Assembly: GCF_012489685.1 (NCBI RefSeq)
Contig: NC_080042.1
Span: forward strand, 36,523,158-36,587,157
DNA length: 64,000 nt
Reading direction: 5' to 3'
Origin: Lotus japonicus
Lineage: Eukaryota > Streptophyta > Magnoliopsida > Fabales > Fabaceae
The notes beneath the pieces are model-generated. The model searched no databases. It saw only the letters and a program-made list of their open reading frames with translations, and was not told the DNA's origin. Below, in pieces: positions 11,421 through 22,584 of the stretch (its first letter is position 1; each line of letters starts with the position of its first letter). The translations under genes and the position numbers were made by a program.

Positions 11421-13220
11421 GTTCTTCTTGAACGAAGATTTAGTTTAGGATTTAATTTTATATACTTGAATATCACATCATAGCTTGATGGTAATGTATG
11501 CTTTGTAATAAGGGCCAGAGTTTGCTCTTTTGTGCAATTTGACTACTGAATTTGATGCCAAGATCAAGTTTTTAGTCCTCACTTGTTGGATACTACATGG
11601 CTCATGTGAAAGTAAGACTATGGATCGGATAAGAAAATATTAAACTTAGTATTAATTTGAAAGAGCTTTTGTTAAGTCATTTTGAGTTGGTTAAAATCTC
11701 GAGATTTTGTCTAACATGGTGCATTAAGATATTGAAGTATGGCGGTACTCTTCACAATTAGTGTCAGATATAATATTAAAGGGAATTGTTACCACATTTA
11801 ATTATGGCATCCTAGCTAAAATTGGTGAAAATACTAAAATGTTTTTAATAAAAAAATTCATAATAATTTCCTACCACCTCATCCTCTCTCCTCTTTCTTT
11901 CCTCACCAACCCCACCCATACCCAGACCCATCTCTATACCCATTCTCATACTCACTTCCAAACTCAACCTCCATGTACTCCTCTCTCCTCTTTCTGCAAT
12001 CGTCGTTATAACAGTTGAAGAGATATCGTCGTCGTTTTCAAATTTGTGTTTTTTCTGTAATTAACGCACTTTCAAGTCTATTTGTTGAATTGTAGATTTC
12101 AACATATACATATTTGTTTAAAAAAAGATATGTAATCTAGTAAATCAAAATTAAATCAGAACTAATATTCGATGACTCGGGGACGGGGTATTGTGGTGTT
12201 TTTTAAAGTCTTTTCTTTATTTAGTTTTCCTTTTGTTAGTCTTATGTAGAGTCTTTAGTCTTTCTAGAGTAGTATTTGCATCTTGTATTTTTCTAAGTGT
12301 TAAATAGGATTTTTCTTTCTTTTATTTTAGTTTGATTTTATTTATTAGGTTTTTTTTATTTAAAGTGATTATCTTAGTCAGTTTCAAGTCTTAATGATGG
12401 AGTAATAATGTTGATGATGAATGAATTTGTGGTTACATTTGTATTGAAGAGTAGTTGATGATATCTTATGTCTATTGATGATGTTTCTAGTGGTTTCATG
12501 AGTTTTAAAGCAGGTTTTGATGTGATTTGAAGGGCCTTGATGATTGATGTTGGGAAGTAAACATGCAGGATTAGAGGTTATGAAAGTTTGGAAGTGAAAA
12601 AAGCATCTGATACTCACCGCAACAGCGCTCAGGAAGCCACTGTTGCTGCGCCAACGTACTTCCATCCAACGCAGCAGTGCCCAGGAAGCCATCGTTGCAG
12701 CGCTGGTTCTCATAATGCCTCGTCAAGCCACCGCAGCAGCGCCCATGTTCTGACCACCAGTGTTGTTGCGCTTAGATTCTCACCGCAGCAACGTTGGTTT
12801 TTAGTTATAAAATGGCTTTCCTTTTTTCCTTTGCAAATATTCAGACTTGGAGACTTGTTAGACTTACACTTGGAGCATTCTAAGGTTACTATTTTGTCTT
12901 CTCAGTTGTTTCTATGGCCATGCTTGTGTAATTCGCCTGTACTTTAGGTGAAGTGACCCTTAGTTCTTATTATGTTTTGAACTTGAGTTTTCTTATATGA
13001 ATTTAGCCTTCAATCTATTAATCTTTGCTCTGATTACAATTCTTCTTGAATGCTTGCAATGTACTATGTTTTTCTTTTCACAAACGGTAGTTTTGTAAGG
13101 ATTAGAGAACCGAGCTCAGATTAATTAATTGTATATCACTTAGGTATAAGGGTAGAAATTGGTTGTCTTGGCCTGAATTCAAAAGCATAATTCTTCAATT
13201 GAATTGACTAGGTACTAAGG
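11421..13220. other. intergenic, no gene seen
   Basis: AT-rich sequence after the glucanase stop, including its 3' UTR (no polyadenylation site assigned). At 12600-12790 there is a locally GC-rich stretch with imperfect repeats of a GCAGCGCC-like word. Short ORFs here lack codon structure or recognisable motifs. Some of it may be old LTR sequence. Confidence 0.4.
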
Positions 13221-16200
13221 TGTAAGACCCGGTCTAAGGCTTCTTATTTAAATAATATTATTTAATAATATTCTGTGAATTACTTGTGCTACATGTGATA
13301 TGATGCATTTATAAAAGATGATTTATTATTAGAGGCAATATTAGGCATTACGAGCGTTTTGACTGTAATATTGTTAGGGTTCCGCGATGGCGACTTTTAG
13401 GTAGAAATCGGCCCGACAAAGACGATAAGTTGGCAACACGAGTTGGCGAAGACAACTCATGGGGAGGTGCTGGGCATATTTCTAAAATATTTCATGAGAG
13501 AATATTCTTTTCTTCTATTTTTTGAGGGTTTTATTTAAATAAAATGGGTTTTTATTTTAATAAAATGTATTAATTATTTTAAAACTTATGATTTATCAAA
13601 TAAATATTTTTAAAATTATTTTATAGAGCTTTGATGAGGGCTGGTCGAATATTTGGAGAGAGGAAGGAGAAAATATTTTTTGAATTTCAAATTGGAGGTT
13701 TTATGGTGCATTAAGAGGGGATTCTTGTGATTAATGCACTTAATCACCTACAATTAACCTTGTCATGTGTTTGATGGTTTTCTTGAGTGAAAAATCTGAC
13801 CATGGTGGTATATGGTGGACGGCCAAGAAAAGAGAAAGAGGAGGGAAGTTGATTTTTCTTTTCCACTTAATGACTAGTTTTTATGAAGGAGCATATCAAG
13901 GGCTTGACCTCTTTGACTCTCATTGAATGAGGGACTTGATTGTGAGTTTTTAAAACCTTAAAGGGCCTTGGCAAATCTGATTTTAAGAGTTAAGGATTTG
14001 ATTTTGAACTTTCAAAAAGTATTGGTTTTAATGGTAATTAAAGGAGGGATCAAAGTAGGATTTATGAGGGATTTCTAAGCAATTAAACAAAGAAGTAAAG
14101 TTCAGGAGTTTAGTCCCTAGGCTGGCCGAAATCAGCAATGGGAGTGAGGGTAAAATTGTCTCTTTCTTCCTTTCACCATTAATGCCCTACCCTAGCCTCC
14201 CACTATAAATTGAGAGCCTCTCCTCTCGTTTCCCCACACCAACTCACCAAGCTCCTGCCTTTATTTTATTTTTCTTGTTCTTAGTTTTGTTAGTTTAGTT
14301 TCTAAGCCTTGAGCATGGTCATTCTCAATATGCTCTTTGGTTGAAGCTTAAGCTGATCTGCCAAATCCAGAAGAGAATGATCTTAATCGAGTTGCTTACA
14401 AATGTTTGAAATGTGGGGGTTTTTCTTAAAGAAATCTATGGTGTTCTTATAGTGTTCTTATGATCTTCAAACAAAAGATTTTAGAAAGGAGGTTTTGATC
14501 TTATGAAAGAGAAAGTTTTGGTTTTTCGAGGTTTTAAATGGGGAAGGGATATATTATCGCTAACGATTACTAATTCGTATCGTTACTCTGTCCACATGAC
14601 TAGGAAGTTTGAGGTGAACGTGATCCTCACCAAATCCAAAGTCTTAGGACATTTCCTTGCTGCAGCTAAGGTAACGACACTTCGGCTACGGCCTAGAATT
14701 CTTGATTGTGATTATATGACTATCAAGTCTTAAGGACCTTATGCTAGATTGTTGTTCCTTTGTTTGATTGTCTGCATTTTAGCTAAGTATGTTTGTGTGC
14801 CAAGATGTCGGACAAGTTGTTGTAACATCGTGCTATGACATATGTCCCTGGGAAACGTTCTGTGACTTGGCTGATTAGTTGTGAAGCTTTAAGTTGATTA
14901 CTTTGTGTTCAAGTTAGGTTATTATTGGGAGCTTCTGTGCGCCGTCAAGGAATATTCTACGTGTAATCAAACCCGGTTTGAGGGGGTTTGATTTGGAGCT
15001 AATTATGGAAGTTGGAATCTGCACCTTTAATCACTACTCGAAGATATTGTGCAGATTTGTTACCTGGTTGTTTCTAATAACAACTTCCTAAATATGTGTG
15101 TGGACCTTGTGATCTTTCAAGCCCAACGAAGACAAGGCCTGGAAGACTATTTATGAAGGCCCAAGACCTAGGTTCTAGGTACTAAACATGTTATTGATAT
15201 TAGGGTTTATTGAGTTCATACTAGTCTTGTACTGTTAGCAGCTTTATGCAATTGTTGTGAGCTAAGAGTTGTGTGTTTACTGTGTGATCTTGAGATATGT
15301 CTTTGTAACTCGTGTTTGAGTTCAATCACTGTGACAGTGATTGTGTGAGAGAGTGAGAAGGAGTTCTCATACTTAGGGGGAGACCTAAGTAATATTCCAC
15401 GGGTAGAGTTAGGTAGAAAAGGTAGTTGAACTGGGACAGTTCTTGTGAGACCTTTTGTGTACAATTTCTCTATAATAGTGGATTATCTCTCTTGGGTGAA
15501 AACCCTCCAGACGTAGGTGATATTGCACCAAACTGGGTTACAAATTTCCTGTGTGTTTTTAGTTTTTCTGTCATTTATCTTGCTGCAATATTTACTGAGT
15601 TTTGAGTAATGTTATACAAGATGTCTTAGACATCAGGTAGAACATCCGTCCTACAGTTGCCAGAATTCCATAGATGAATATGCTAGTAAGGGCATTTCGG
15701 TCTCGGCCTAGAGATATTGGTTGTGATTGTGATTGTTAGAAAGCATGATGCTAGGATTATCAATGATATGCTAGTAGTTCTATATCATGATGCAATAAAT
15801 GTTAGCTAACATTATTATGAATATGCCTGTATTAGCTTCGTTTATTGATAAGCATGCAGTTGTTACGATATGAGATTTTTTTCATGTGAGATGAACGTGA
15901 AAGGCTTAGGGCCTAGTAATGATGACTGACTTACATGGCATGCATTTGTGGGCCAAGTGACCTGGATTGGGCTTGGTTGGCCACGGCTGGTGACCTGGAT
16001 TGGGCTAGTCGGTGGTGACATTCAGGGGATAGACCTAAACAAAGGACGAACGTGAAACGACAGTGCATTGGAGAGGTCCAACCCCGATCATCAAGCTGTT
16101 GGGCAGCGTTGCGTTGGAGGTGTCCAACCCCGATCGTGGAGTCGTGTTCGTCCTGCCTTTCCATGAGAGATCGGTTTACGGATATCCAAAGTGTATGCAT

Positions 16201-16467
16201 GCATGTGCACGAGCATTGACTAACAATAACTTAGAGCTATGAGATAGTTCCCCATATTTGTGAAACTTAGAACTTAATATAGTTCCCATATTTGTGAATA
16301 TTAGCTTAGGGAAGAACTTGTGATTGATGGGGTAATATCTTATGATATGTGTGTCTTAGAAGTAGACCCTTGCTTGTTTGTTGTTTGGGGCGCTTAACGC
16401 CTAGACAACAAGCATGCATTTGATCAGTCGAGATGCAGCCCTATACCTTCTTGATGTGGACAACGAC
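13221..16467 (+). repeat. long LTR-like fragment of a Ty3/gypsy element, interrupted
   Basis: Starts with TGTAAGACCCGG, a beginning common to long plant gypsy LTRs, directly after non-repetitive-looking DNA. Short internal repeats fit an LTR: GGCCTAGA words at 14690 and 15710, GTGACCTGGATTGGG twice near 15960, GTCCAACCCCGATC twice near 16080. It is interrupted by a SIRE-like LTR (about 14790-15655) and cut at 16468 by the next LTR. No end or target duplication was found, so limits are approximate. Confidence 0.4.
14790..15655 (+). repeat. solo LTR, SIRE-like Copia family
   Basis: The 3' half resembles the LTR of the Copia element at 25100-25500 and, in reverse, that at 48252-49111: tctcatacttaggg, ctctataatagtggattat, ccctccagacgtaggtga and a terminal cctaca. 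The right end is set at 15655 by that terminal CA. The left end is uncertain and no target duplication is clear. Confidence 0.5.
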
Positions 16468-19400
16468 TGTAATGCCCCAATTTTCAAGGGTTACTTAGTG
16501 ATCCAAAAGTAAATTAATCATGCTAATGAACTTTTGAAATCATAAAGATACAAGTATATTTTTTTTTCTTTTGAAAAACATAATACCTTTTCATACTTTC
16601 CAAATCATGCTCTAACAAAGGCATACATAATACCCAACATAATAAATACCCTTACATCAACGAATATAATCACAACATAGACTCCAAAAGGAATATAAAA
16701 GGAAAGCCTCCTATGCCCATCAAGCTCTCCGCAATCTCCACACGACCAATCACTGAATCAATAGCTCGTCGTCACAATATTTCTCGACAGCGCCTCCTCC
16801 CCTGCATCTAACGGTCTCTTGCTCACCTTTTAGGGCGGCGTCGTCGAACATTCATAAGAGAGAAGAGATGCAAGGGTCAACTTCTTAAACCACAAGGCCA
16901 TAATTAGGACGTGCACACATACGAGCAAGTAAGAGCATGCATATTCACATATATAATCACCTAGCAAGATTCTTACCAAACGACATACTAATACATCCCT
17001 AAAGATGAGTGATCGGGGTCACCAACTCATAGGTGTCACCAGCTATCCGTCACCACAGTAGCCTAACCATCTTAGGTTCCACCTTCGATTCTCGATCGAT
17101 CAACATCACTCATACATTGCGTACTAATTGATAAATATCAAAGCATACTTCATAAATCATTATGTGAACATAAGTAAAGCATATACTCATCATAGATATC
17201 CTAAGGGTTCATCACATTATGTTCAACGAGTAATCATGTTCTCAACAAGTATTCATGTTCTCAAACTTCAACACATTTAGGCATGTTATCATTCATCATG
17301 TTCTCAACAAGTTTTCATATTCGCAACTAGTATTCATGTTCTCATACATCAAGGCATTTAAGAAACTTTTAACTCATCATGTTCATAATCAATTTCTCAT
17401 GTTAATCAAGCATTCTTAACTTATAAACTTCATGTATATCATGCATGTTATTCAATGATACGACTCTTAACCATAGGTGGCGACAAAACACTTTCAAAGT
17501 AGCAAAAAACGTCACTTGGCGCTGGAGAGGCAGCAGCTCCACGCATGTGCGCCACCTCTCCTACGCACATGCGCCAGAGGGGCAGGTCTCCCATGCATGT
17601 GCGCCACACACCCACGCACATGCGCCGCAGCCCTGTCCCTTTTCCGGGTTTCATGCTTTTTTTCACTTTTAACTTGATTTTTAACCCAAGACTTAACCTT
17701 TGAGTTTCCATTCATGTTTATAAGGATCATACAACATACTAAGTTCATTTACATATGTCTTCCAAGGTCTTAACATGTTCATAATCTCCATACAAGTTCA
17801 TGCAATCCTAACACACAATTCGTGCACGCTAAAATCCGAGACCCGAAGTGCCCTTAAATCGATCGTTGGCTTTCTCCTTAACTTCTCTAGTCTGATTTCC
17901 TTCCTAGCCTTTAGCTCCTCATAATGAAATGAACAAGGTGTTCTTCACCTTCACACAAACACATAGTGCACGCAATCATCAATCACCAAAATCACATAGA
18001 AATCAGACACACTCTTAACTAAGTCTAGCACTTCTCATGAACTAACTTAGTCTTAAGAGCTCAAGGGTTTGAGCTTGAAACAACACTTGGAATGATCTTT
18101 GAGAGTTAAAAACTGAACTTTTAGCCTCAAGGCGTTTAAGAAACAAGCTTGGAAACCTACTCTTGAAGTTTTTACTTCATAAGAACATTAAAACATCAAG
18201 ATTCAACCTTTTGAACAAGAAAAAGTTTTATGATGAGTAGTTTTCTTCCTTGGCTCTCCATTCGAAATCTAAGGTTCAAAACACAGGAGATTGAAGCCTT
18301 AACATCAAGCTTCCACCCTTTTCCAAAACTCTTTTCACAAACAAGAAGCCAAGGGGATCACTAGGTCACCACAAGCACACAACAACAACAACAACTCAGT
18401 TTTTAGAAAAGATGAAGAGAAAGATAGCTCCTTTTTGAATTTGGAAACCATCACCATAATCCTCACCTTGAATGATAGCTCCTTTGTGAAGGAATGTAAG
18501 ACAAAAGATGATTTCTTGGTGGTGTTTAGAGATGATGAAGATTTCATTTTTTTTTTGGTAAGAAAGATGAAGATAAGATGAAGATGATGTTCCCTCTCTC
18601 TCACTCATCTCTCTAAAGTCCTCTCATTTCCTTTCTTTTGGTTCAGAAATCTGATGGGAAGTCCTTATGATAAGGTGATGGACATTTCCCTAGGTGAAAG
18701 GTGGCTTGCACTTTTGGCTTTGGTGGTTATCTTCCCATGCACACTACTTATGACAAAACAATCATGATACTAACCTTTTTGACCTTGGTTCAAGAGTCTA
18801 ACCTAATAGCCTTTCTCTCCACACTCAACCCCAAGATCATATATTTTCTGGCCAATTTCGTGATACATTCCAGGAAATTCATATGCTCCATGTCGAGAGA
18901 GGCCTACGGGGCATTACGAGAGAAAAAGCTCCTAGGCTGTGGGTCAAGACCAGAGAGCTACATGTACACCCGGGGTTGGCTCGTTTACGAGTCGAACTCG
19001 ACTCGTTTTCGAGCCGAAAACACTACCGGGTGAGTTTCTCGACCCTATATCGATATTACAGTCAAAATTATCGAAATTACGCGTAGAGGATGCGAGAAGA
19101 TGTGATGCGAGCGTTGGAGGAGGCTTGGCGGGCACGCGGCCTATGAGTCTTGTTTTGAGTGTGATAATTTTGTCTGTACTTGGGGGTGAGCCGAGTTTGC
19201 TTATAGGGTTCGAACCTAACCTAGAGACCTTCTTGTTGTGTTGGCTCGGGGGCGGTCGAAAACTAGTTTAATCATTATGTTTTATTTTGAAAGAATCATT
19301 GTACGCTTCCAAAGCTTGTATTAATAAAATGAGTTATTCAGTCTATTTGCTTGTGTTAGTACTTCTTCATTGTTAAACTATGTTTCAAGAAGGTTTTTAA

Positions 19401-19470
19401 TTCGGCTAAAATTTACCCACGTTTTCGAAAAAGATTAATAAAGTGACCCTCGAGATTTAGGGATGTTACA
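16468..19470 (+). repeat. 5' LTR (about 3.0 kb) of a Tekay/Del-like Ty3/gypsy element
   Basis: Begins TGTAATGCCCC and ends GGATGTTACA, then AG and a primer-binding site TGGTATCAGAGC at 19473. It holds clustered CGCAYATGCGCC words at 17540-17630. The last 220 bp are repeated in inverse orientation at 20313-20544. The start is inferred from its typical TGTAA...CCCC form; no target duplication was verified. ORFs inside it are short and show no domain. Confidence 0.55.
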
Positions 19471-19472
19471 AG

Positions 19473-19484
19473 TGGTATCAGAGC
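19473..19484 (+). other. primer-binding site (tRNA-iMet type)
   Basis: TGGTATCAGAGC two bases after the LTR end. It matches the 3' end of plant initiator tRNA-Met and fixes the orientation of this element. Confidence 0.75.
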
Positions 19485-20312
19485 TTTGGTTGAGAAAACC
19501 AGAGCTTTGGGTTAGTGGTCCCTAGGAGTTGTGTTCGAGAGAGTTGGGTAGAACTTGTTTGCTAAGATGTTTGCTTGACTTGTGAGATTGTCTAGAGCAT
19601 CATTGTCATGATGCTCAACCCTTGGGGTCCTTAGCCTCTAAAACCTTGTTTGATGTTGTGTGGACTGTGAACTTAGATGAGGAACTCGTGAAGGTTGAAA
19701 GATACCTCCACGACACGGTCCATTTAACACACAATTGGCTTTGGCCATTGGCATGCAACCCTTATGAAGTTCACTATGGGCCAATTGCTGGAACAACAAC
19801 AAGCCAGGACACCCGACGAGGGATTGCAAGGAACTAAAGGTAGAAGCAACCTAGAATGTTGCATCTCATGGTGGCCAAGGGGACCAAGCTCGATGGAAGG
19901 ACGTAAAAGTGTGTAAAATTGGTTCGTTGTGCCGACATCTGCAAGGAAGATGCAAAAGTATGCTTTGACTAAGGGTTGTCGCATACCAAAGACCGAGGTT
20001 GGAATGAACGCTCCGAGTAGGATTGAGGCCATTATGGCATGGGAAAAACCAAAGACTGCTACCGACATCAAGAGCTTTGTGGGTTTGGCTAGCTATTATC
20101 GATGTTTCATCAAAGGTTTCTCGAAGTTGCTGGGATCCTTGACAAAACTTACTCGAAATAATCAACTGTTCGCTTGGACGGAGAAGTGCGAAGCTAGTTT
20201 TGAAGAAGTGCTTGACGACTGCACCAGTGTTAGCATTTCCAAGGGCATATGAACCTTATGAAATTTACTGTGATGCTTCTCACCATGAAGTTGGCTGTGT
20301 GATGATGCAACA
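19485..20312 (+). pseudogene. Ty3/gypsy pol remnant: RT C-terminus and RNase H N-terminus
   Basis: After the PBS, gag and most of pol are missing. From about 19980 the frame reads a connection domain (FVGLASYYRCFIKGFSKL, then LTKLTR), typical of chromoviruses. A frameshift near 20210 follows, then the RNase H start YCDASHHEVGCVMMQ. At 20313 it is cut by an inverted LTR terminus. Only about 330 bp show homology that can be recognised by eye; the 400 bp before it are not assigned. Confidence 0.65.
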
Positions 20313-20544
20313 TGTAACATCTCTAAATCTCGGGGGTCACTTTATTAGTATTTCTCGAAAATGTGGGTAAATTTTAGCCGAAATAAAAGCCCTTTTTGAA
20401 ATATAGCTCACTAATAAAGAAGTAGTAACTTGAGAAGTAGACTAAGTAATTCATTTTATTAATAAAAGCTTTGGAAGCGTACAATGATTCTTTCAAATTA
20501 AAACATAATGATTAAACTAGTGTTCGACCGCCCCTGAGCCAACA
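20313..20544 (-). repeat. inverted LTR end of the same Tekay-like family
   Basis: Reverse complement of about 19240-19470, starting exactly at the LTR terminus (TGTAACATC) and ending where a Copia LTR begins (20545). The clean terminus suggests insertion of a second, oppositely oriented family member into the pol remnant, itself later interrupted. Confidence 0.6.
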
Positions 20545-21131
20545 TGTTGAGTATTTTGTGTTGATGAATATTCTTTTAGTATTGGCTGCATTTTGTCTAA
20601 GTTTTGTGGTGCGCTTAATGATGTGACAAACAACATTGTCTGTGTCTGTAACACCCCGATTTCGGTGGCGTCACTTTAGTAACCAAAAGAAAATACTTTA
20701 AGCGGAAAAACGTGAATTATTTTTTTTCGACAATATAACTAAAGACAGAAAGCAATAAAACTCCCCAACAAAAGATAAAAGGAACTACTATACAACTATA
20801 TATACATGCCTCGCTAAACACTACCACGTCACGAGTAACCTCCAGTGACGGGTGACAGAAAAAGAGTAACGCCCGAAGGCAATATGTACAGTCCAAGATA
20901 AAGATACTGTGTCCGCAACACTAAACTACAAAATCTGAGAGCAAGTTGGCCCAGCGGCCTAAGAAAAGACCCCCTAAATCCAACCAGCTCTCTGTGATCT
21001 CCATAGGAAACCACACAAAAGCTACCGGTAGGAAAACTACCCTGTCCCCAAAAAACGGAAACATGACGGTCAGAGCATCGACACTACTCCTACACTATCC
21101 CTACCCGAGGAGCCCACACTAGCACTCGATC

Positions 21132-21671
21132 CTACACGCTAGCGCGGTCGTCATCCGAATCTGCAACCAGGACGACTAGGTCGACGTACTCAACACTGCC
21201 CTCTCTGTCCACCCTAATGCGCTCCTGCACTGGACTCCCGAGCTCGGGGCCCGGAACGAGATCCGCGACGACAGCAGCAGCAGTAGACGGACTAGACTCC
21301 GTCGAAGCCCCACCTACTGGCACCTCCTCAGAGGGGTCCTCATCATCTGAAGGGGATGGTGGCGGTGGAGGTACTCCCAAGCCGGGTCCACAGTGTACTC
21401 CTGGAGGCAGGTTGAAGCTCACTATGTGCCTCCTCATCACTCCCTCCGTCAAGCGTCCAAATCGGTCGACACGGTCCTCCATGATCCGACCGGTGTAGGT
21501 CGCACGGTGGCCCTCGGGATCGACCACCCATGCACCTGGGTCGTCTTGATCAAGCATCTCGTACCTGGTCCCCCCCGACGGGCTGACCATGGTAAACCAA
21601 TCCCCCATACTCATCTGACAAATGGCGTAGTCCGCCCAAACACACACAGCAGACGCGAGGGTCAACTCCAA
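21132..21671 (-). other. open reading frame inside the solo LTR, unknown
   Basis: An open frame of about 179 codons on the minus strand. The first true ATG is a short way in (MSMGDWF). It encodes a Pro-rich stretch (VPPPPPSPSDDEDPSEE) and acidic segments. It is more GC-rich than its surroundings. No domain is recognised and it may be chance. Confidence 0.25.
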
Positions 21672-22330
21672 AGAATTATATAATTAATAAAACCAGATAT
21701 AATTATAGGATAATAAATACTCGCCTCTCAGGCTTATAAGTTTTGGGATAGCTTCCTAGGGTTGCATGTATCACAATGAATATAAAGAGCCATAAAAACA
21801 AGTAGCATGCCTCAAAAATAGGATAAACAGTTACCAATCACACTCAGCAACTAAGTCAGCATGTATGTTGCATGAAATGCAATGCTGGGTAACAAAATGC
21901 ATTCCGGAAGAAGGATGGACATCAACGAGGCGGCCCTAACACCAGCCACGGTGGGTACCTTCCTGCTCGCGTGTCTCTTACACCACACAAAAGTAGTCAG
22001 ATCAGCAGTGAACCCGTAGGTCTGCCATTCCGTCTGCTACTGAGGACCACCGTAGTGTCCTAAATATGGAAATCCGGGTCTTATGACCATTTTGGAATCC
22101 ACCGAGGTCCGGTATCACGTCGTGTATTAACCTCAAAATGAGTGCATGAATGCAAGTGATTAGCCAAACAACGTCTCCGACCTCACCCGACACGTCGCCA
22201 CGTGTTCTAGATAACTTAAAGTCTCTAAAAGAATACCCTAAGGTAAATGTCGATTCTGCGACAAAATACAATTAATCCTAAACAAAAGAGTGCAACCACT
22301 CACGACAACTCTTCGAGTCATCAATGCTCT

Positions 22331-22584
22331 CACGAAGTCTCTCGCTTCTGTGGAGTCTCACACATTCACAAAGTCTCACGCTTCAGTGAAGTTTTATGCT
22401 TTCACAAGGTCTCACGCCTCAGTGAATTTACACACTTGCACGAAGTCTCACGCTTCAATGAAGTTTCATGCTGTTCACGAGGTCTCACGCCTCAGTGAAG
22501 ATCCATGCTTTCCACAAGGTCTCACGCCTCAGTGGAGTATCACGCATTCACAAGGTCTCACACCTCCGTGAAGCTTCTTGGCTC
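22331..22584. repeat. tandem array, 7 units of 36-37 bp
   Basis: Units start at 22331, 22367, 22403, 22439, 22476, 22513 and 22549. The core of each is CACRARGTCTCACGCYTC followed by a more variable AGTGAAG-type half. Units diverge by several bases each and adjoin without spacers. Confidence 0.85.

Noticed and set aside
12588..12947. 119-codon plus-strand ORF in a GC-richer patch
   Set aside because: It consists of imperfect GCAGCGCC repeats with no domain and no intron or promoter context.
19473..19484. tRNA gene signals at TGGTATCAGAGC motifs
   Set aside because: Only the 3'-end complement is present next to an LTR; no cloverleaf. They are primer-binding sites.
22331..22584. CRISPR-like regular repeats of 36-37 bp
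   Set aside because: Units adjoin without unique spacers, they diverge, and the DNA is plant nuclear sequence inside an LTR.
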